The notes: generated by a model not told the origin, from the sequence alone. Positions 11,170-22,886 are shown, counted from the stretch's first letter. The stretch: DNA of 64,000 nt from Spinacia oleracea (GCF_020520425.1 NC_079487.1:87425141-87489140); one strand, 5' to 3'. Program-made: numbers and translations.

Positions 11170-13947
11170 GTGGTATCACGAGCCCCTTATTATTTTCATA
11201 ATCTAAATTGCATGAACATGGTTAAATATTACAAATTTGCAAGAATTAAAAGGGGTGATTAATTTTCGTAATTGTTAATTAATTGCAAATTGCGTTTATT
11301 TAATTATACGTACGCAGTTCTTCGGCAGTTTCTTCGTTACTCATCCAAATCGAGTGATTTTTGTGTCAATTCCGCATGTAAAAGGCATTCTAAAATTTTG
11401 ACAAAAACAGTATTTTTCTGCCGAACCCAGAATTCTCAAATTCGAAGCCTAACTATGACTTTTCGAAGGTTTTAGTTTTTCGAATGCAAAATTTCGTAAA
11501 TTTAAGATGTTAAATTAAATATTTGCGATTCTTGTTGATAAATCTTGAATTTTTGATTGACCTACTGCATATGTTTAACAAGTTTGAATGCCTAGTCTTG
11601 TTAATTATGCAATCTAATTTGTAATTATGATTAATTTGTTGAAAATTAGAATAATTTAGAATTAATTTGATTTTCATAATTAATTATAATTTAATTAGAA
11701 ACCTATGATTAAAAACCACCATAAAAATTGTAAATTTATGATAAATTTTAAATTTTTATGACCTAGACTTGAATCCATAACAATCGGAAATCAATTGAAT
11801 AATAAATTTTCGATTTTTCGCCCTAAAATTATGAAATTAATAATATTTATTAATTTGTCATTAATTTTAAATATAAATTTCAAATTTTTATGCGATTCGT
11901 TCATATAACTTGCACACACAAAGCAATGGACGCTTCGTGTTACCCTTAAGGGGTGTTGTATAATGCGGGCATGCGACGACGAGCAAGGGAGCTCGTCGCC
12001 CGTGCGGCACGAATGCAATGAGCAAGGGCGTAGTGCACGAGCACAAGGCAGCAGCCCTGCCTTGTGTCGTGGGCCACGAGCAATGGACGAATGGGCATGG
12101 GCGAAGGGCGAGCCAAGGCAGTCGCGTGTGGGCAGCAAGCGAGCTGCGCCACGACGCGCACTACCTCGCGCAAGAGCGCGCAGCCTCGCGCGCAGCGAGC
12201 GCAAGCTCGCGTGCCACGAGCGCTGCGCCCAGCGTTGCTCGCACGCACAGCGAGCGATGTCGCGCGCCCAGCGAGCGATCTCGCGCGCCCAGCGAGCGAT
12301 GTCGCGCGCCCAGTGAGCGATGTCGCGCGCACTGCGAGCGATAGCTCGCGTGCGATGAGCGCTGGCGCGCGCAGCAAGCACCAAAGCGTGCGGAGGCTTG
12401 CGATGGGGATGCAGCAGCTATGCGACGAGCGCATGGGCTGCGCGCACATGGCCAGCGATGGCTGTGTGCGTGCGGCCCATGGGCGTGCAATGCGTAGGGT
12501 GTTAGCGTTACGATTAGATCGTTTTGAATGTTTAATTTGAAAATTTCAGTTCACGTAATTTTAATTAATTTTAAAATTAATAATTTAAATTATTTTCTTG
12601 GATTTTAATTTTGAATATTGTAATTATAATAAATTTTATTTATTCTAATTATTTTACTAAAATTAAAATCATGAATTAATTTAAATACGACTGAAATTAA
12701 ATTAAACTTTTTGGATTCAATTATAAATTTATATGAGCTTTAAATTTTAATTAAATTTGTATGTTTCCGGTTAGACTAGAAATACATTTTTATGTTTAAA
12801 ATTAGTAAAGCATATGAATTTATTGGTTTAAGTGGGAGCGCTTTTAGTCATAAACTCTTGATTAGGTCTACAAATCCTTAAGGTTAAAACAACTTGATTA
12901 GAATTAATAAGGACTGAATAATTGGTAGATTATTGGTGCCCTTGATTAATTGCTGCAAATTTTTACGTGATGCATAATGTGTTTTACTAACCAGCTATGT
13001 GGGCCATTCATGATAATGAATGGGTGAATGGTATATATTGTATATGTACTGTTTTGCAGGTTATGAAGTGACTAGTATGGCCCAAATAGGATAGAAAATA
13101 TGGTCTGCGTACCATTAATTTGAATGTAATTGGTCTAAAGTACCAAAGTTATTTTTCAATTCAAATATGGTCTGCGTACCATCAAATAGTTGTAATTAGT
13201 TATAGCTTGTCCTATTTGAAGAAAATGGTGCCTCCCACGGAGATTTTCAAAGACGGACTTTGAAGTAAAAGCTTCAAGATGAAGTCGGGCCATACTAGAT
13301 CACATTTATCTTATGCATGTTTTAAGTTATTTATTGTTTTAAATATGTCTTAGAATGCATGAGATCAAAAGCTTGATTATGTTGCATGATTAAGGATTTT
13401 AGTTCACTTAAAATCTAACCAACATAGTAAGAGCCTTAAGTTCCAAACTTAAAAATTGAGTTAAAAGGTGCCATGCCAAAATATACACTTGCTTGGATAT
13501 CCTTTACATCAATCTAGTAATAGTTTTCGCTCAGCGAGGTGTTACTTATTGGTCCTAAAGGGGCAAGGTACACAAATAATTGTGAGTACATGTTAGTTTT
13601 GGTGAAACTCAACGATATAAGTAAGGAGTCCTTTTATGTCGTGGCAAAATCGATAGGTTTTCCTAATAAGTTCTTAGACGTACCTATCAACCAAGAATAG
13701 TTTCTAGACTATTAGCAAAAGGCTTTTGCTTACCTAAGATATTCTAGGATTAAGTCGACAAACTGTGCTTAGTTCTTCAATGATTTTAGGATCTTGGAAT
13801 CATTTTATTCACACCTGCCGGAACACATAACTTGAATAAAATGCTTAATAAACATTGAATTATGCATGTATGCTAGAATTTAAGTTTATTAAGAGAAACT
13901 GTGAATGGTTATTTATTTGTTTATTCTTTTCAATTGTAGTTTTTAAT
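11170..13947 (+). other. Noncoding leader of Copia 1
   Basis: About 2.8 kb lies between the primer site and gag. It is AT-rich except for a GC-rich island at about 11960-12490. No credible reading frame was seen; open frames in the island follow from its composition. The repeated phrase ATGGTCTGCGTACCAT occurs twice (about 13099 and 13168). Confidence 0.8.
12170..12350 (+). repeat. GC-rich short tandem repeats in the Copia 1 leader
   Basis: Tandem copies of a 21-bp unit close to CAGCGAGCGATGTCGCGCGCC run at about 12246-12345, surrounded by looser GCGCAGCGAGCGC motifs. The island is sharply bounded by AT-rich sequence on both sides. Confidence 0.75.
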
Positions 13948-16900
13948 ATGGCAAACAACAATTCATTCAACATTCGATCAATTCTCGAAAAGGAGAAGTT
14001 GAACGGGAAAAACTTCCTTGACTGGCAAATGAACTTGCAAATAGTTCTTATGCAGGAAGAAAAGGAGTATGTCCTAGATGAGGCGATGCCCGAAGCTGCA
14101 GGCGACGGGGTCACTCAGGCAGCCCTCAATCGTTGGATTGATGCCAACAAGGATGTGAAATGTCTAATGCTCGCCACCATGAGTGCGGATCTGCAGAAAA
14201 CGTTCATCAACTCAGATGCTTTCACAATCATCAGTGAGTTGAAGAACATGTTCCAAGATCTGGCTCGAGTCGAAAGATTCGAGACTCATAGGCAAATTCT
14301 TGAGACCAAGCTTAAGAAAGGCGAGCCCGTAAGTCCACATGTTCTCAAAATGATTGGACTCATTGAGAATATGAGTCGGCTGGATCAGCAATTTTCTCAG
14401 GAAATGGCTATAGACACCATCCTCCATTCTCTTCATAGCGGGTATGATCAGTTCAAACTGAACTACAGTATGAATAGTCTGGACAAAACGCTCACTGAGC
14501 TTCACGGTATGCTGAAGACCGCTGAAAAGACGCTCAAAAGTGATAAGCAGGATGTGCTTATGGTGCGTGGGGGCAAGTTCAAGAAATCTGGAAAGAAGAG
14601 GAATGCTAAGAAAGGTGGCAACAAGGCCAGCCCAACTAAGCAAACTGGCGCCAAATCTGCAAAGAGGAAGGTCAGTCAACCCACTTCTGAATCCGAATGC
14701 TTCTACTGCAAGAAGAAGGGGCATTGGAAGAGAGATTGCTTGAAGCTAAAGGAAGATCAGAAGAACGGAACAGTCGTTCCATCTTCAGGTATTTTCGTTA
14801 TAGACTGTATACTTGCTAATTCAACTTCTTGGGTATTAGATACAGGTTGTGGCTCACACTTATGTTCCAATCCACAGGGACTAAGAAGAAGTAGAAAGTT
14901 AAGCAAGGGTGAAGTCGACCTACGAGTGGGAAATGGAGCACGGATTGCTGCATTAGCTGTAGGAACTTACTATTTGTCGTTGCCCTCCGGGCTACTTTTG
15001 GAACTGGAAGAATGTTTCCATGTTCCAAGTCTTACTAAAAACATCATTTCAGTTTCTTGCTTAGATGCTAAGGGATTTTCCTTTTTAATAAAAGACAATA
15101 GTTGTTCGTTTTATTTTAAAGAGATGTTTTATGGATCTGCTAGATTAGTCAATGGACTTTATTTATTAGATCACGACAAACAAGTATATAACATAAATAC
15201 CAAAAGGGCCAAAAAGGATGATTCAGATCTCACCTATCTGTGGCATTGTCGATTAGGTCATATAAACTTGAAACGCTTAGAAAGATTTCAAAAGGAAGGA
15301 ATTCTAGAACCATTTGACTTAGAGGATTATGGTAAATGCGAATCATGTTTACTTGGCAAAATGACGAAGCAACCTTTCTCTAAAGTTGGAGAAAGAGCAA
15401 ATGAACTATTGGGTTTAATCCATACAGATGTATGTGGACCAATGAGTACAAATGCTAGAGGTGGTTTCAGCTACTTTATCACTTTCACTGATGACTTCAG
15501 TAGGTATGGTTATGTCTACCTAATGAAGCATAAGTCTGAATCCTTTGACAAATTCAAGGAATTTCAGAGTGAAGTAGAGAATCAATTAGGCAAGAAGATT
15601 AAGGCACTGCGGTCTGATAGAGGCGGTGAATATCTGAGCTATGAATTTGATGACCATCTGAAAGAATGTGGAATTCTATCAGAGTTGACTCCTCCTGGAA
15701 CACCACAATGGAACGGTGTGTCGGAACGGAGGAACAGAACCTTGCTAGACATGGTCTGGTCAATGATGGGTCAGGCCGAACTTCCATTAGAATTTTGGGG
15801 ACATGCACTAAATACAGCTGCACTCACTATAAATAGAGCTCCGTCTAAAGCTGTCGAAAAGACTCCATACGAATTATGGTTTGGAAAGCCTCCAAATGTG
15901 TCTTTTCTTAAGATTTGGGGATGTGAAGTATACGTCAAACGATTAATTTCAGACAAACTTCATCCAAAATCTGACAAATGTATCCTTGTGGGCTATCCAA
16001 AGGAAACAAAGGGGTATTACTTCTACAATACATCTGAGAACAAAGTGTTTGTTGCTCGAGATGGTGTCTTTTTGGAGAAAAATCACATTTCCAAAATGAC
16101 AAGTGGGAGAAAAGTAGACCTCGAAGAAATTCGAGTTGAACAACAAACTCTAGAGAATGCTCAAGATGACGTTCAGGATGAAACTCAGAGATCTTTAGAA
16201 GAATCTGGTGAGAATCATGGTCAATCTAGAAATGTTACCCCACGTAGATCGCAAAGATATAGATCTCAACCGAAAAGGTACTTAGGTATTTTGACGAACG
16301 AGAGCTATGACGTTCTATTACTTGAAAGTGATGAACCTGCGACTTACAAACAAGCTATGACGAGCCCTAGCTCCAAGCAGTGGCAAGAAGCCATGCAATC
16401 TGAATTAGACTCCATGTCTGAAAACCAAGTATGGGATTTGGTCGATTTGCCAGATGGCTACCAAGCCATTGGAAGCAAATGGGTTTTCAAACTGAAAAAG
16501 GACAAGGATGGGAAACTTGAAGTTTTCAAAGCTAGATTGGTTGCAAAAGGTTACAGGCAAGTCCACGGTGTAGATTACGATGAAACCTTTTCACCAGTTG
16601 CAATGCTAAAGTCTATTCGAATAATGTTAGCAATCGCTGCATATTACGATTACGAAATATGGCAGATGGATGTCAAAACTGCTTTCTTAAACGGCGTTTT
16701 AACAGAAACTGTGTTTATGACACAGCCTGAAGGTTTTGAGGATCCAAAGAATGCTAAAAAGGTATGCAAGCTAAAGAAGTCAATCTACGGATTGAAGCAG
16801 GCATCCAGGAGCTGGAATATACGTTTTGATGAAGCAGTCAGTGACTTTGGTTTCATCAAGAACGCAGACGAATCTTGTGTATACAAGAAGGTCAGTGGGA

Positions 16901-17913
16901 GCAAAATTGCTTTCCTAGTATTATATGTCGATGACATATTGCTTATCGGAAATGACATTCCTATGTTGAACTCTGTCAAGATTTGGCTTGGGAAATGTTT
17001 TTCGATGAAGGATCTAGGAGAAGCACAGTACATATTGGGCATCAAGATTTACAGAGATAGATCTAAAAGGATGATTGGACTTAGTCAAAGCACTTATATC
17101 AATAAGGTGCTTGATAGGTTCAAGATGGCGGACTCCAAGCGAGGCTACCTACCCATGTCTCATGGAATGACTCTAAGCAAGACTCAGTGCCCAAAAACAC
17201 TTGATGAGCGTAGACGAATGAATGGGATTCCATATGCATCATTGATTGGTTCAATAATGTATGCTATGATATGTACACGCCCGGATGTTGCGTACGCACT
17301 CAGTGCTACGAGCAGATACCAGTCAGACCCAGGAGAGGCGCATTGGACTGCTGCCAAGAACATTCTGAAGTACCTGAAAAGGCACAAAGATGACTTCCTG
17401 GTCTATGGTGGAGATGATGAATTAATTGTTAAAGGCTATACGGACGCAAGTTTCCAAACCGACAAAGATGATTTCAGATCACAGTCTGGGTTTGTCTTCT
17501 GCCTCAACGGAGGAGCAGTAAGCTGGAAAAGTGCTAAGCAAAGCACCATTGCGGATTCTACAACTGAAGCGGAGTACATTGCTGCACATGAAGCAGCAAA
17601 GGAAGCTATATGGCTAAGGAAGTTCATAGGTGAACTTGGTGTAGTCCCCTCCATTAAAGGACCAATAGCCCTGTATTGTGATAATAACGGAGCTATTGCA
17701 CAGGCAAAAGAGCCTAGACACCACCAGAGAGTCAAGCATGTACTTCGTAGATTTCACCTTCTACGAGAATTCGTTGAAAGAAAAGAAGTCGAGATAAGAA
17801 AAATTGGAACTGATGACAACATATCAGATCCATTAACTAAACCTCTGCCGCAGGCGAAGCACAACTCGCACACTGCAGCTATGGGAATCAAGCATATTGG
17901 AGAATGGCTTTGA
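13948..17913 (+). CDS. Copia 1 gag-pol polyprotein
   Basis: A single open frame of about 1321 residues from the ATG at 13948. The frame also opens upstream at 13855, but MANNNSFNIRSILEKEKLNG is the usual Copia gag start. Parts in order are gag (about 13950-14690), CCHC zinc knuckle (CFYCKKKGHWKRDC, about 14698), aspartic protease (WVLDTGCGSH, about 14829), GAG-pre-integrase and integrase (LWHCRLGH near 15239, HTDVCGPM near 15423, core to about 15800), reverse transcriptase (about 16430-17150, LYVDDILLIG near 16924) and RNase H (about 17420-17830). The gene order PR-INT-RT-RH is that of Ty1/copia. The frame looks whole, consistent with a young insertion. Confidence 0.93.
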   Translation: MANNNSFNIRSILEKEKLNGKNFLDWQMNLQIVLMQEEKEYVLDEAMPEAAGDGVTQAALNRWIDANKDVKCLMLATMSADLQKTFINSDAFTIISELKNMFQDLARVERFETHRQILETKLKKGEPVSPHVLKMIGLIENMSRLDQQFSQEMAIDTILHSLHSGYDQFKLNYSMNSLDKTLTELHGMLKTAEKTLKSDKQDVLMVRGGKFKKSGKKRNAKKGGNKASPTKQTGAKSAKRKVSQPTSESECFYCKKKGHWKRDCLKLKEDQKNGTVVPSSGIFVIDCILANSTSWVLDTGCGSHLCSNPQGLRRSRKLSKGEVDLRVGNGARIAALAVGTYYLSLPSGLLLELEECFHVPSLTKNIISVSCLDAKGFSFLIKDNSCSFYFKEMFYGSARLVNGLYLLDHDKQVYNINTKRAKKDDSDLTYLWHCRLGHINLKRLERFQKEGILEPFDLEDYGKCESCLLGKMTKQPFSKVGERANELLGLIHTDVCGPMSTNARGGFSYFITFTDDFSRYGYVYLMKHKSESFDKFKEFQSEVENQLGKKIKALRSDRGGEYLSYEFDDHLKECGILSELTPPGTPQWNGVSERRNRTLLDMVWSMMGQAELPLEFWGHALNTAALTINRAPSKAVEKTPYELWFGKPPNVSFLKIWGCEVYVKRLISDKLHPKSDKCILVGYPKETKGYYFYNTSENKVFVARDGVFLEKNHISKMTSGRKVDLEEIRVEQQTLENAQDDVQDETQRSLEESGENHGQSRNVTPRRSQRYRSQPKRYLGILTNESYDVLLLESDEPATYKQAMTSPSSKQWQEAMQSELDSMSENQVWDLVDLPDGYQAIGSKWVFKLKKDKDGKLEVFKARLVAKGYRQVHGVDYDETFSPVAMLKSIRIMLAIAAYYDYEIWQMDVKTAFLNGVLTETVFMTQPEGFEDPKNAKKVCKLKKSIYGLKQASRSWNIRFDEAVSDFGFIKNADESCVYKKVSGSKIAFLVLYVDDILLIGNDIPMLNSVKIWLGKCFSMKDLGEAQYILGIKIYRDRSKRMIGLSQSTYINKVLDRFKMADSKRGYLPMSHGMTLSKTQCPKTLDERRRMNGIPYASLIGSIMYAMICTRPDVAYALSATSRYQSDPGEAHWTAAKNILKYLKRHKDDFLVYGGDDELIVKGYTDASFQTDKDDFRSQSGFVFCLNGGAVSWKSAKQSTIADSTTEAEYIAAHEAAKEAIWLRKFIGELGVVPSIKGPIALYCDNNGAIAQAKEPRHHQRVKHVLRRFHLLREFVERKEVEIRKIGTDDNISDPLTKPLPQAKHNSHTAAMGIKHIGEWL

Positions 17914-18777
17914 TGTCTCTGTTTAATGTTTTAAAGTTTTAGAGTTTAAATCTTTGTAAAACATTATTGGTTAATCATTCACAATAAATGAAAAGAATTC
18001 ATTTTTCCATTTAATTTGTGGTTTATTAAATGATGAGTCCCTTCAATTTGACGATATATTCAAGATAGACTGTCAGGACCAGTCCTGTGACTAAGAAATG
18101 TCTATCAAGTGAACTTGAATGTCAAAGGTTGAAAATGGTCCCTAATCGGAGTTTTCTATAAAATTGGACGCATAGAAAACGTTAGACGATTAGAATGCAA
18201 GATGACTAGTAGTTCTGTTTCTTGAACTATGTGGACATGGCAATGTCATAATCATTTGCATAGATACTTACTTTGGGAAGACTAGTATCGGACAAGACCT
18301 ATGAAACTTTACTGTAAGAGATGAAAATCTGTCATAAGTAAATTTCATTAAATTATTAGACACTAAATCCTCAATACCTGAGTGATTTGATATTACTTGT
18401 TTGAGAACTGGTTGCTTTGACGTTGACCAACCGTCGCACCGTAAAAGGAGGCTATAAAGGCAACGCTCAGGTAATCACCTATCAAACGAAGTCTAATCTC
18501 AAGATCGCAAGATTGGGATTGTCCTCCCATAAATCGGGATGAGATGCTTAAAAGTTGTACAAGGCCACTCGGAGAGCTAGAAACTGTGAAATGCATGGCC
18601 GTGCTCGGATGAATCATAGGCTATGATTATCTGTTTATTTGATCAGTTGAACTCTGAAACCGAGGAACACCTCTGGACATAATAAGGATGACAACTCTTA
18701 CCTTATGTTCAAGAGCAAGCATCGAGCGACAAAGGAATTAGGAAATGCACACTTGTCCCTAAGGACAAGTGGGAGAC
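17914..18777 (+). other. Copia 1 3' noncoding region and polypurine tract
   Basis: About 860 bp lies between the polyprotein stop and the 3' LTR. No reading frame was recognised. It ends with AAGGACAAGTGGGAGAC directly before the LTR, the expected polypurine tract for plus-strand DNA synthesis. The block at about 18025-18235 is shared with the old remnant at 3285-3480. Confidence 0.8.
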
Positions 18778-20201
18778 TGAAGGAAATAATGCCCTTGGTC
18801 CAAGTATGCATTCTATGTTAAGTCTAATAAATGCGGTTCAGTATTAATTAACAAGTTAATAATTCAGTGAGATCAAGTGAGCTGAATGCCTAGCTAGAGG
18901 CCGCTTCAGTTCAAGTGGAATTAATGATATTAATCCACAGCTTACTCTTGACTGAACCCGTAGGGTCACACAAATAGTACGTAAACGGATCAAGTATTTA
19001 ATGGCATTAAATACTCTATCTATGGATATTCGGAATCGACGGATCTTGGTTTCAGTGGGAGCTGAGATCGTCACAGGCAAGAAATGAATACTCCGGAAAC
19101 GATGATATTGCCGGAAACGGAAATATGGATCGTATCGGAAATATAAATATTATCCAAGTCGTAGATGTTGCCGGAAACGGAAACATGGTACGTATCGGAA
19201 AATATTATCGGAAATGGAAATATTGCCAGAATCGGAAATATTGCCGGAAACGGAAATATTGTCAGAATCGGAAATATTACCGGAATCGGAAAATAATTCC
19301 GGAAACGGAAATATTAAATATTTGTTCGAAACGGAAAATAATTCCGGAATCGGAAATGTTAAATATTGTTCGTATCGGAAATGAATTCCGGAATCGGAAA
19401 TTTAATCGGAAGCGCATCGTACGAATAAGCATCGGACGAGGCCTGCCGGACGAGGGCCCAGCACGAAGCCAGGCCATCGCCCAGCAAGCCAAGCGCGCCG
19501 CACAAACAGCCACGCCAGGCCCAGCGCAAGGCCAGGCCCAGCAGGCTATGGCAGCGCGCACAGCGCGCGTAGCGCGCGCGGAGCTGCGTGGGCTTGCAGC
19601 TCGCGCAGGCCTCGCTGCGTGGGCTGCTGCTCGCGCGCACGCATGGGCGGCCCATCGTGGCTGCCGTGTTTGCGTGTGTAAGTGTTTGTGTTCGTGCACG
19701 TTTCCTAAAACGTGCAGAGTTCGGTTAATGATTAAATTCCTAATTCTATTTGATAAATTAATTAAATTAGAGTTCTTGTAGGATTCTAGGTTTAATTAAT
19801 TTGTATCTGAATAGGATTTCGATTCCCTTTCCATACCCCTATAAATATGTGGCTTGGGTTCACAATTTATAACGAGTTTCAAAGTATTCAAAGTGAGTTT
19901 TTGAGAGAAAAATTCAAACACACATCTTGCTCAAATTGCCGAAAATTCTAGTACCTTAAGGGCGATTCTAGTTGGTAAATCTTAAGGCGGATCCGGACGT
20001 GCTGTGGACTATCTACGGAGGGACGACACTTGGAGTCCTAAAGACTTGTTCTTGTTCGGTTCGGGCGCAGCTAGGGAGGGCACGCAACAAAGAGTATGCA
20101 TCTAAATTATGCTATATGATTATGTGTAAATAATATGTAGTCCTGGGTTAATGGTTGTTTCCGCATGATTTATGTAATATCATATGTATCATAACCTAAC
20201 A
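18778..20201 (+). repeat. 3' LTR of Copia 1
   Basis: Same length (1424 bp) and ends as the 5' LTR. About ten single-base differences and no clear indel were found by eye. Followed by the second copy of agaag. Confidence 0.93.
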
Positions 20202-20206
20202 AGAAG

Positions 20207-21544
20207 TAGTTACCAATTCGGGGAGAATGGTCTGTATCGGAACCGCCTCTCCAGGTCTGTTAGCGTCTCAAGGATCAGCCCGAGGGCGTGAGCCGAGAAC
20301 GTGTGGCTCTCTAGATTCGGCTGCCGAGGGTTACTCTTGATGAAATAGTATGGAGGGAAGCGAACGAGAACCTCGCCGCCGTCCGTTTTATAGCTAAGCA
20401 CCTCGGAATCAACATCAGCTTCACCTTGATCTACACAAGAATAAAACAAAAAGATTAGATCCAAAAGCACTGAAAAGAGGGAGGCAAACACCTCAGCTGA
20501 AGCACGATCTCAGCACAAAAATCTCACCCTTGTCATAGATCCTACTTAGACCGACAGCAGCGAGGATGACCTCCTGGGTGATGTAATGCAAGTTCGGAAG
20601 CCAATACTCAAGCTCCCTAGAAGTTCTCGCTCATAACCACTCCAGCAGAACAGTGTGGTCCGTGTTTTCTGGATCGACAGATCCAACTCTCGACATCATC
20701 GGATCCACCCTAACGAACCACTTTGGAGGTGAGTAGTAGTATGAGTGTTTCGGATCAACAGGCACCCGAACCAAGAGCCACTGCGTTTTCCACTCGTGAA
20801 CCGAGGATACATAAGGGAGCGCAGTCAGAAAATTTCTCTCGCCCTTCCGAGGCCTTTTGTTAGTAATGGTCCACCAACCATGAGCAGCGTTCGAATTCCT
20901 CACGAGCTCATGCATCTCCTTGAAGACCTTAATAAAAGGCGGATAACCGAGGTAGTCACACATCCAATGGTACCCGATAATGTGGCGCATGGACTTCGGA
21001 GTCAACTGAGCCAACGAGATGTTGTACTCATTCAGTACACGAGCGATGAACGGATCCAGGGGGAACCGAAGTCCATAGTAAAAATGATGAAGATACAAGG
21101 CAATAAAACCAGGAGGAGGGAGAATTACCCTCGCATGCTTCTGCACCGGAAGCTCACACCAATAACCTAAGGCATACTGAATGGAATATAGGTCCTCGGC
21201 CAAACGATGATAGTGCCCCTTCCTTGCCTCCACCAACCAGTTCCCATCAACTGTCGTACCGTCTGGACCAGCAATCTCGGTTTTATCATTAAAGAGAGGC
21301 GCAAGTATCCCCAAAGGATATGCCTCCCTCCAACGCCTCGAAAAGAGGGGACGAACGGGAAAGCGGCCAGTAACACTGTCCCCACGGCTCGATTCGGCAC
21401 GAGCTTCACCACCCGAGCGCTCCTTAGCTTCAACCTCGGGAGAAGCTTCCCTCGACCTCTCCAAAGAGACCCTATTTTCATCTCCCTTACTGGAAGAAGA
21501 TACTACACCGGACTATTTTTTCCACCTTCCCCTAGCCATGGCGA
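20207..21544 (-). pseudogene. Tat antisense gene, proximal part (gypsy-type 'transposase 28' domain)
   Basis: The minus-strand frame at 20631-21464 encodes a protein resembling the 'putative gypsy type transposon' domain family (Pfam PF04195), e.g. LPPPGFIALYLHHFYYGLRF and IGYHWMCDYLGYPPF. It is known from plant Tat/Athila-like elements and has no proven enzymatic role. Further open sequence lies at about 20530-20630 and 20210-20430, separated by an intron-like stretch with GT and pyrimidine-AG ends. The next donor-like GTAACT is only a few bases from the Copia 1 insertion point, so Copia 1 probably sits in the following intron. It is a fossil with a few breaks. A TATA-like TATAAATACC on the minus strand near 21790 may be its promoter. 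Confidence 0.7.
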
Positions 21545-21993
21545 AAACTCTGAATCTAGAGTGCAGAAGAGCAAAGAGCAAGGCAATGAGAAAAAATAAG
21601 AGGAAACTGGAAACAAATTACCTTCCTCGAAGCGGAAATCTCCGACAAAACGGAGTAAGGTCCCGAAGTAGATTCCCAGTGAATTTGCAAAGATCTGAAG
21701 AAATTCGCAAGAAGAAACCGCCGGAATTCTGTAGAAAGCTTTGAGATATTTGAGCGAATAAAGTTGGAAATGGTGGATTAAGGATGGTATTTATAGGCAA
21801 CCACTCGAAAAACCGCCCAACTTCCACTTTATTCCAATCCACTCGATCAAAGACACATCCGAAAAGATCAGCGACACTTGTCTCTCATTGCATGGATAAA
21901 AATGTTCCTTTTTGAAAAAAGAGGGAGAACTTTTGGACTTCTGACACTTGGAAACCCACCCATTTAGTTCTAAATGTGCCAGGTCTGGGGGCA

Positions 21994-22406
21994 TGTTATT
22001 TGGGCTCCCAATTGCATACCAATTGGGCCAGCAGTACAAAACCCAATGGCTCAATACAACAACATCAAAGCCATCAAACCCCACGCAAGGCTATTCAGCC
22101 ATCACCAAGGCCCAAGGCCTAATAGCAATAAATGACCTATGGGGCATTTATTATACAAACACCATAAATAAGCCGCCAAGGCTCACACCTCAAGGTACGT
22201 CCAATTTATCGCCTTAAGACTACTCTCTAGAGAACTAGATCCGAGCATCGTTCTTACATAGGCATCGGAGGGGCTTTCCTCGGAAACACCCCCGAGGCTA
22301 GTGACTTTATCTATTGTGCAGGTAAATACGGACACAAATCATTCAAGCAATCTAGATCTTCCACACCAATGAAAAGGGCCTTCATACGAAGCCCATTGTT
22401 TCAACA
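21994..22406 (+). repeat. 3' LTR of the Tat gypsy element
   Basis: Starts TGTTATTTGGGCTCCC directly after a polypurine run (TCTGGGGGCA) and ends TTTCAACA, giving matching TGTT...AACA ends and a length of 413 bp. LTRs of a few hundred bases are usual for small Tat elements. The 5' partner is outside the window, so neither age nor target duplication can be read. Confidence 0.65.
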
Positions 22407-22679
22407 CTGGAACAAATAATATTAGCCCCCTTTATTTCTTTACTATGGGTTACCGGCTAAGTTACTTTCAAGATTTCTCCAAAGCGAGATTAGTTATAGC
22501 AAATCCATAATCTCCATATGAAGGTAAATCAGTTTCTAAGAGATCGAGAGAGAGAGAGGTAATATAAATAGCCCAATAAAACTGACTTGAAACAAAGTAA
22601 TTGTTCAAGACGAAAATATAAGTTTAAAAGGAAGTTAATAAACCTCTAACTACGTGATGAACCAAAAAATTATAATCTA
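22407..22679. other. Intergenic sequence, nothing recognised
   Basis: AT-rich DNA between the gypsy LTR and the candidate Helitron start, with a short GAGA run near 22544-22558. No gene or repeat was recognised. Confidence 0.5.
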
Positions 22680-22818
22680 TCTCTATTATGTAAGTGAAGA
22701 GTTGACGGTATATGAGTAAATCCACTTTTCGTGTCCCCCTTGGAATAGACGATAATATCCCCACCCCTAATTTAAACCCCAGCCTTCATTCCAAACCCTA
22801 GAAATCCCTGAGTTTGAG

Positions 22819-22824
<6 letters not shown>

Positions 22825-22883
<59 letters not shown>
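22825..22883 (+). repeat. (CT)n microsatellite, 59 bp
   Basis: A pure CT run within a leader-like stretch that follows 'aaaccctagaaatccctgag'. CT-rich leaders are common in plant genes, so this may be the captured 5' UTR and promoter of one of the source genes. Confidence 0.95.

Positions 22884-22886
<3 letters not shown>

Larger units (their letters stand above)
9746..20201 (+). mobile_element. Ty1/copia retrotransposon 1, looks whole
   Basis: It has two LTRs of 1424 bp each (9746-11169 and 18778-20201), a perfect 5-bp target duplication agaag (9741-9745 and 20202-20206), a tRNA-Met-like primer site directly after the 5' LTR (TGGTATCACGAGCC, 11171), a polypurine run GTGGGAGAC before the 3' LTR, and one long gag-pol frame. 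Total length is 10,456 bp, with a noncoding leader of about 2.8 kb. The LTR start TGAAGGAAATAATGCCC resembles the Tork/Angela group (inference). About ten LTR differences were counted by eye, around 0.7%, giving roughly 0.3-0.5 My. It sits in the antisense gene of the Tat element, most likely in an intron. Confidence 0.93.
1679..22406 (+). mobile_element. Ty3/gypsy retrotransposon, Tat lineage, broken and nested
   Basis: Plus-strand remains run in the order: RT start, RNase H, a second (archaeal-type) RNase H, integrase zinc-binding and core regions, integrase C-terminus, 3' tandem repeat, an antisense gene, and a 3' LTR (21994-22406). Dual RNase H, an antisense ORF between pol and the 3' LTR, and 3' tandem repeats are known hallmarks of the Tat group (Grande, Retand and relatives). 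The 5' LTR and gag are not in the window. The element is old and broken: many breaks, certainly more than five, besides three nested insertions (hAT MITE, Copia remnant, whole Copia) and the CACTA junction on the left. Confidence 0.85.

Noticed and set aside
11791-12540. Multiple frames of 108-197 codons on both strands
   Set aside because: An Arg/Ala/Cys-rich product of the GC-rich repeat island in a noncoding leader.
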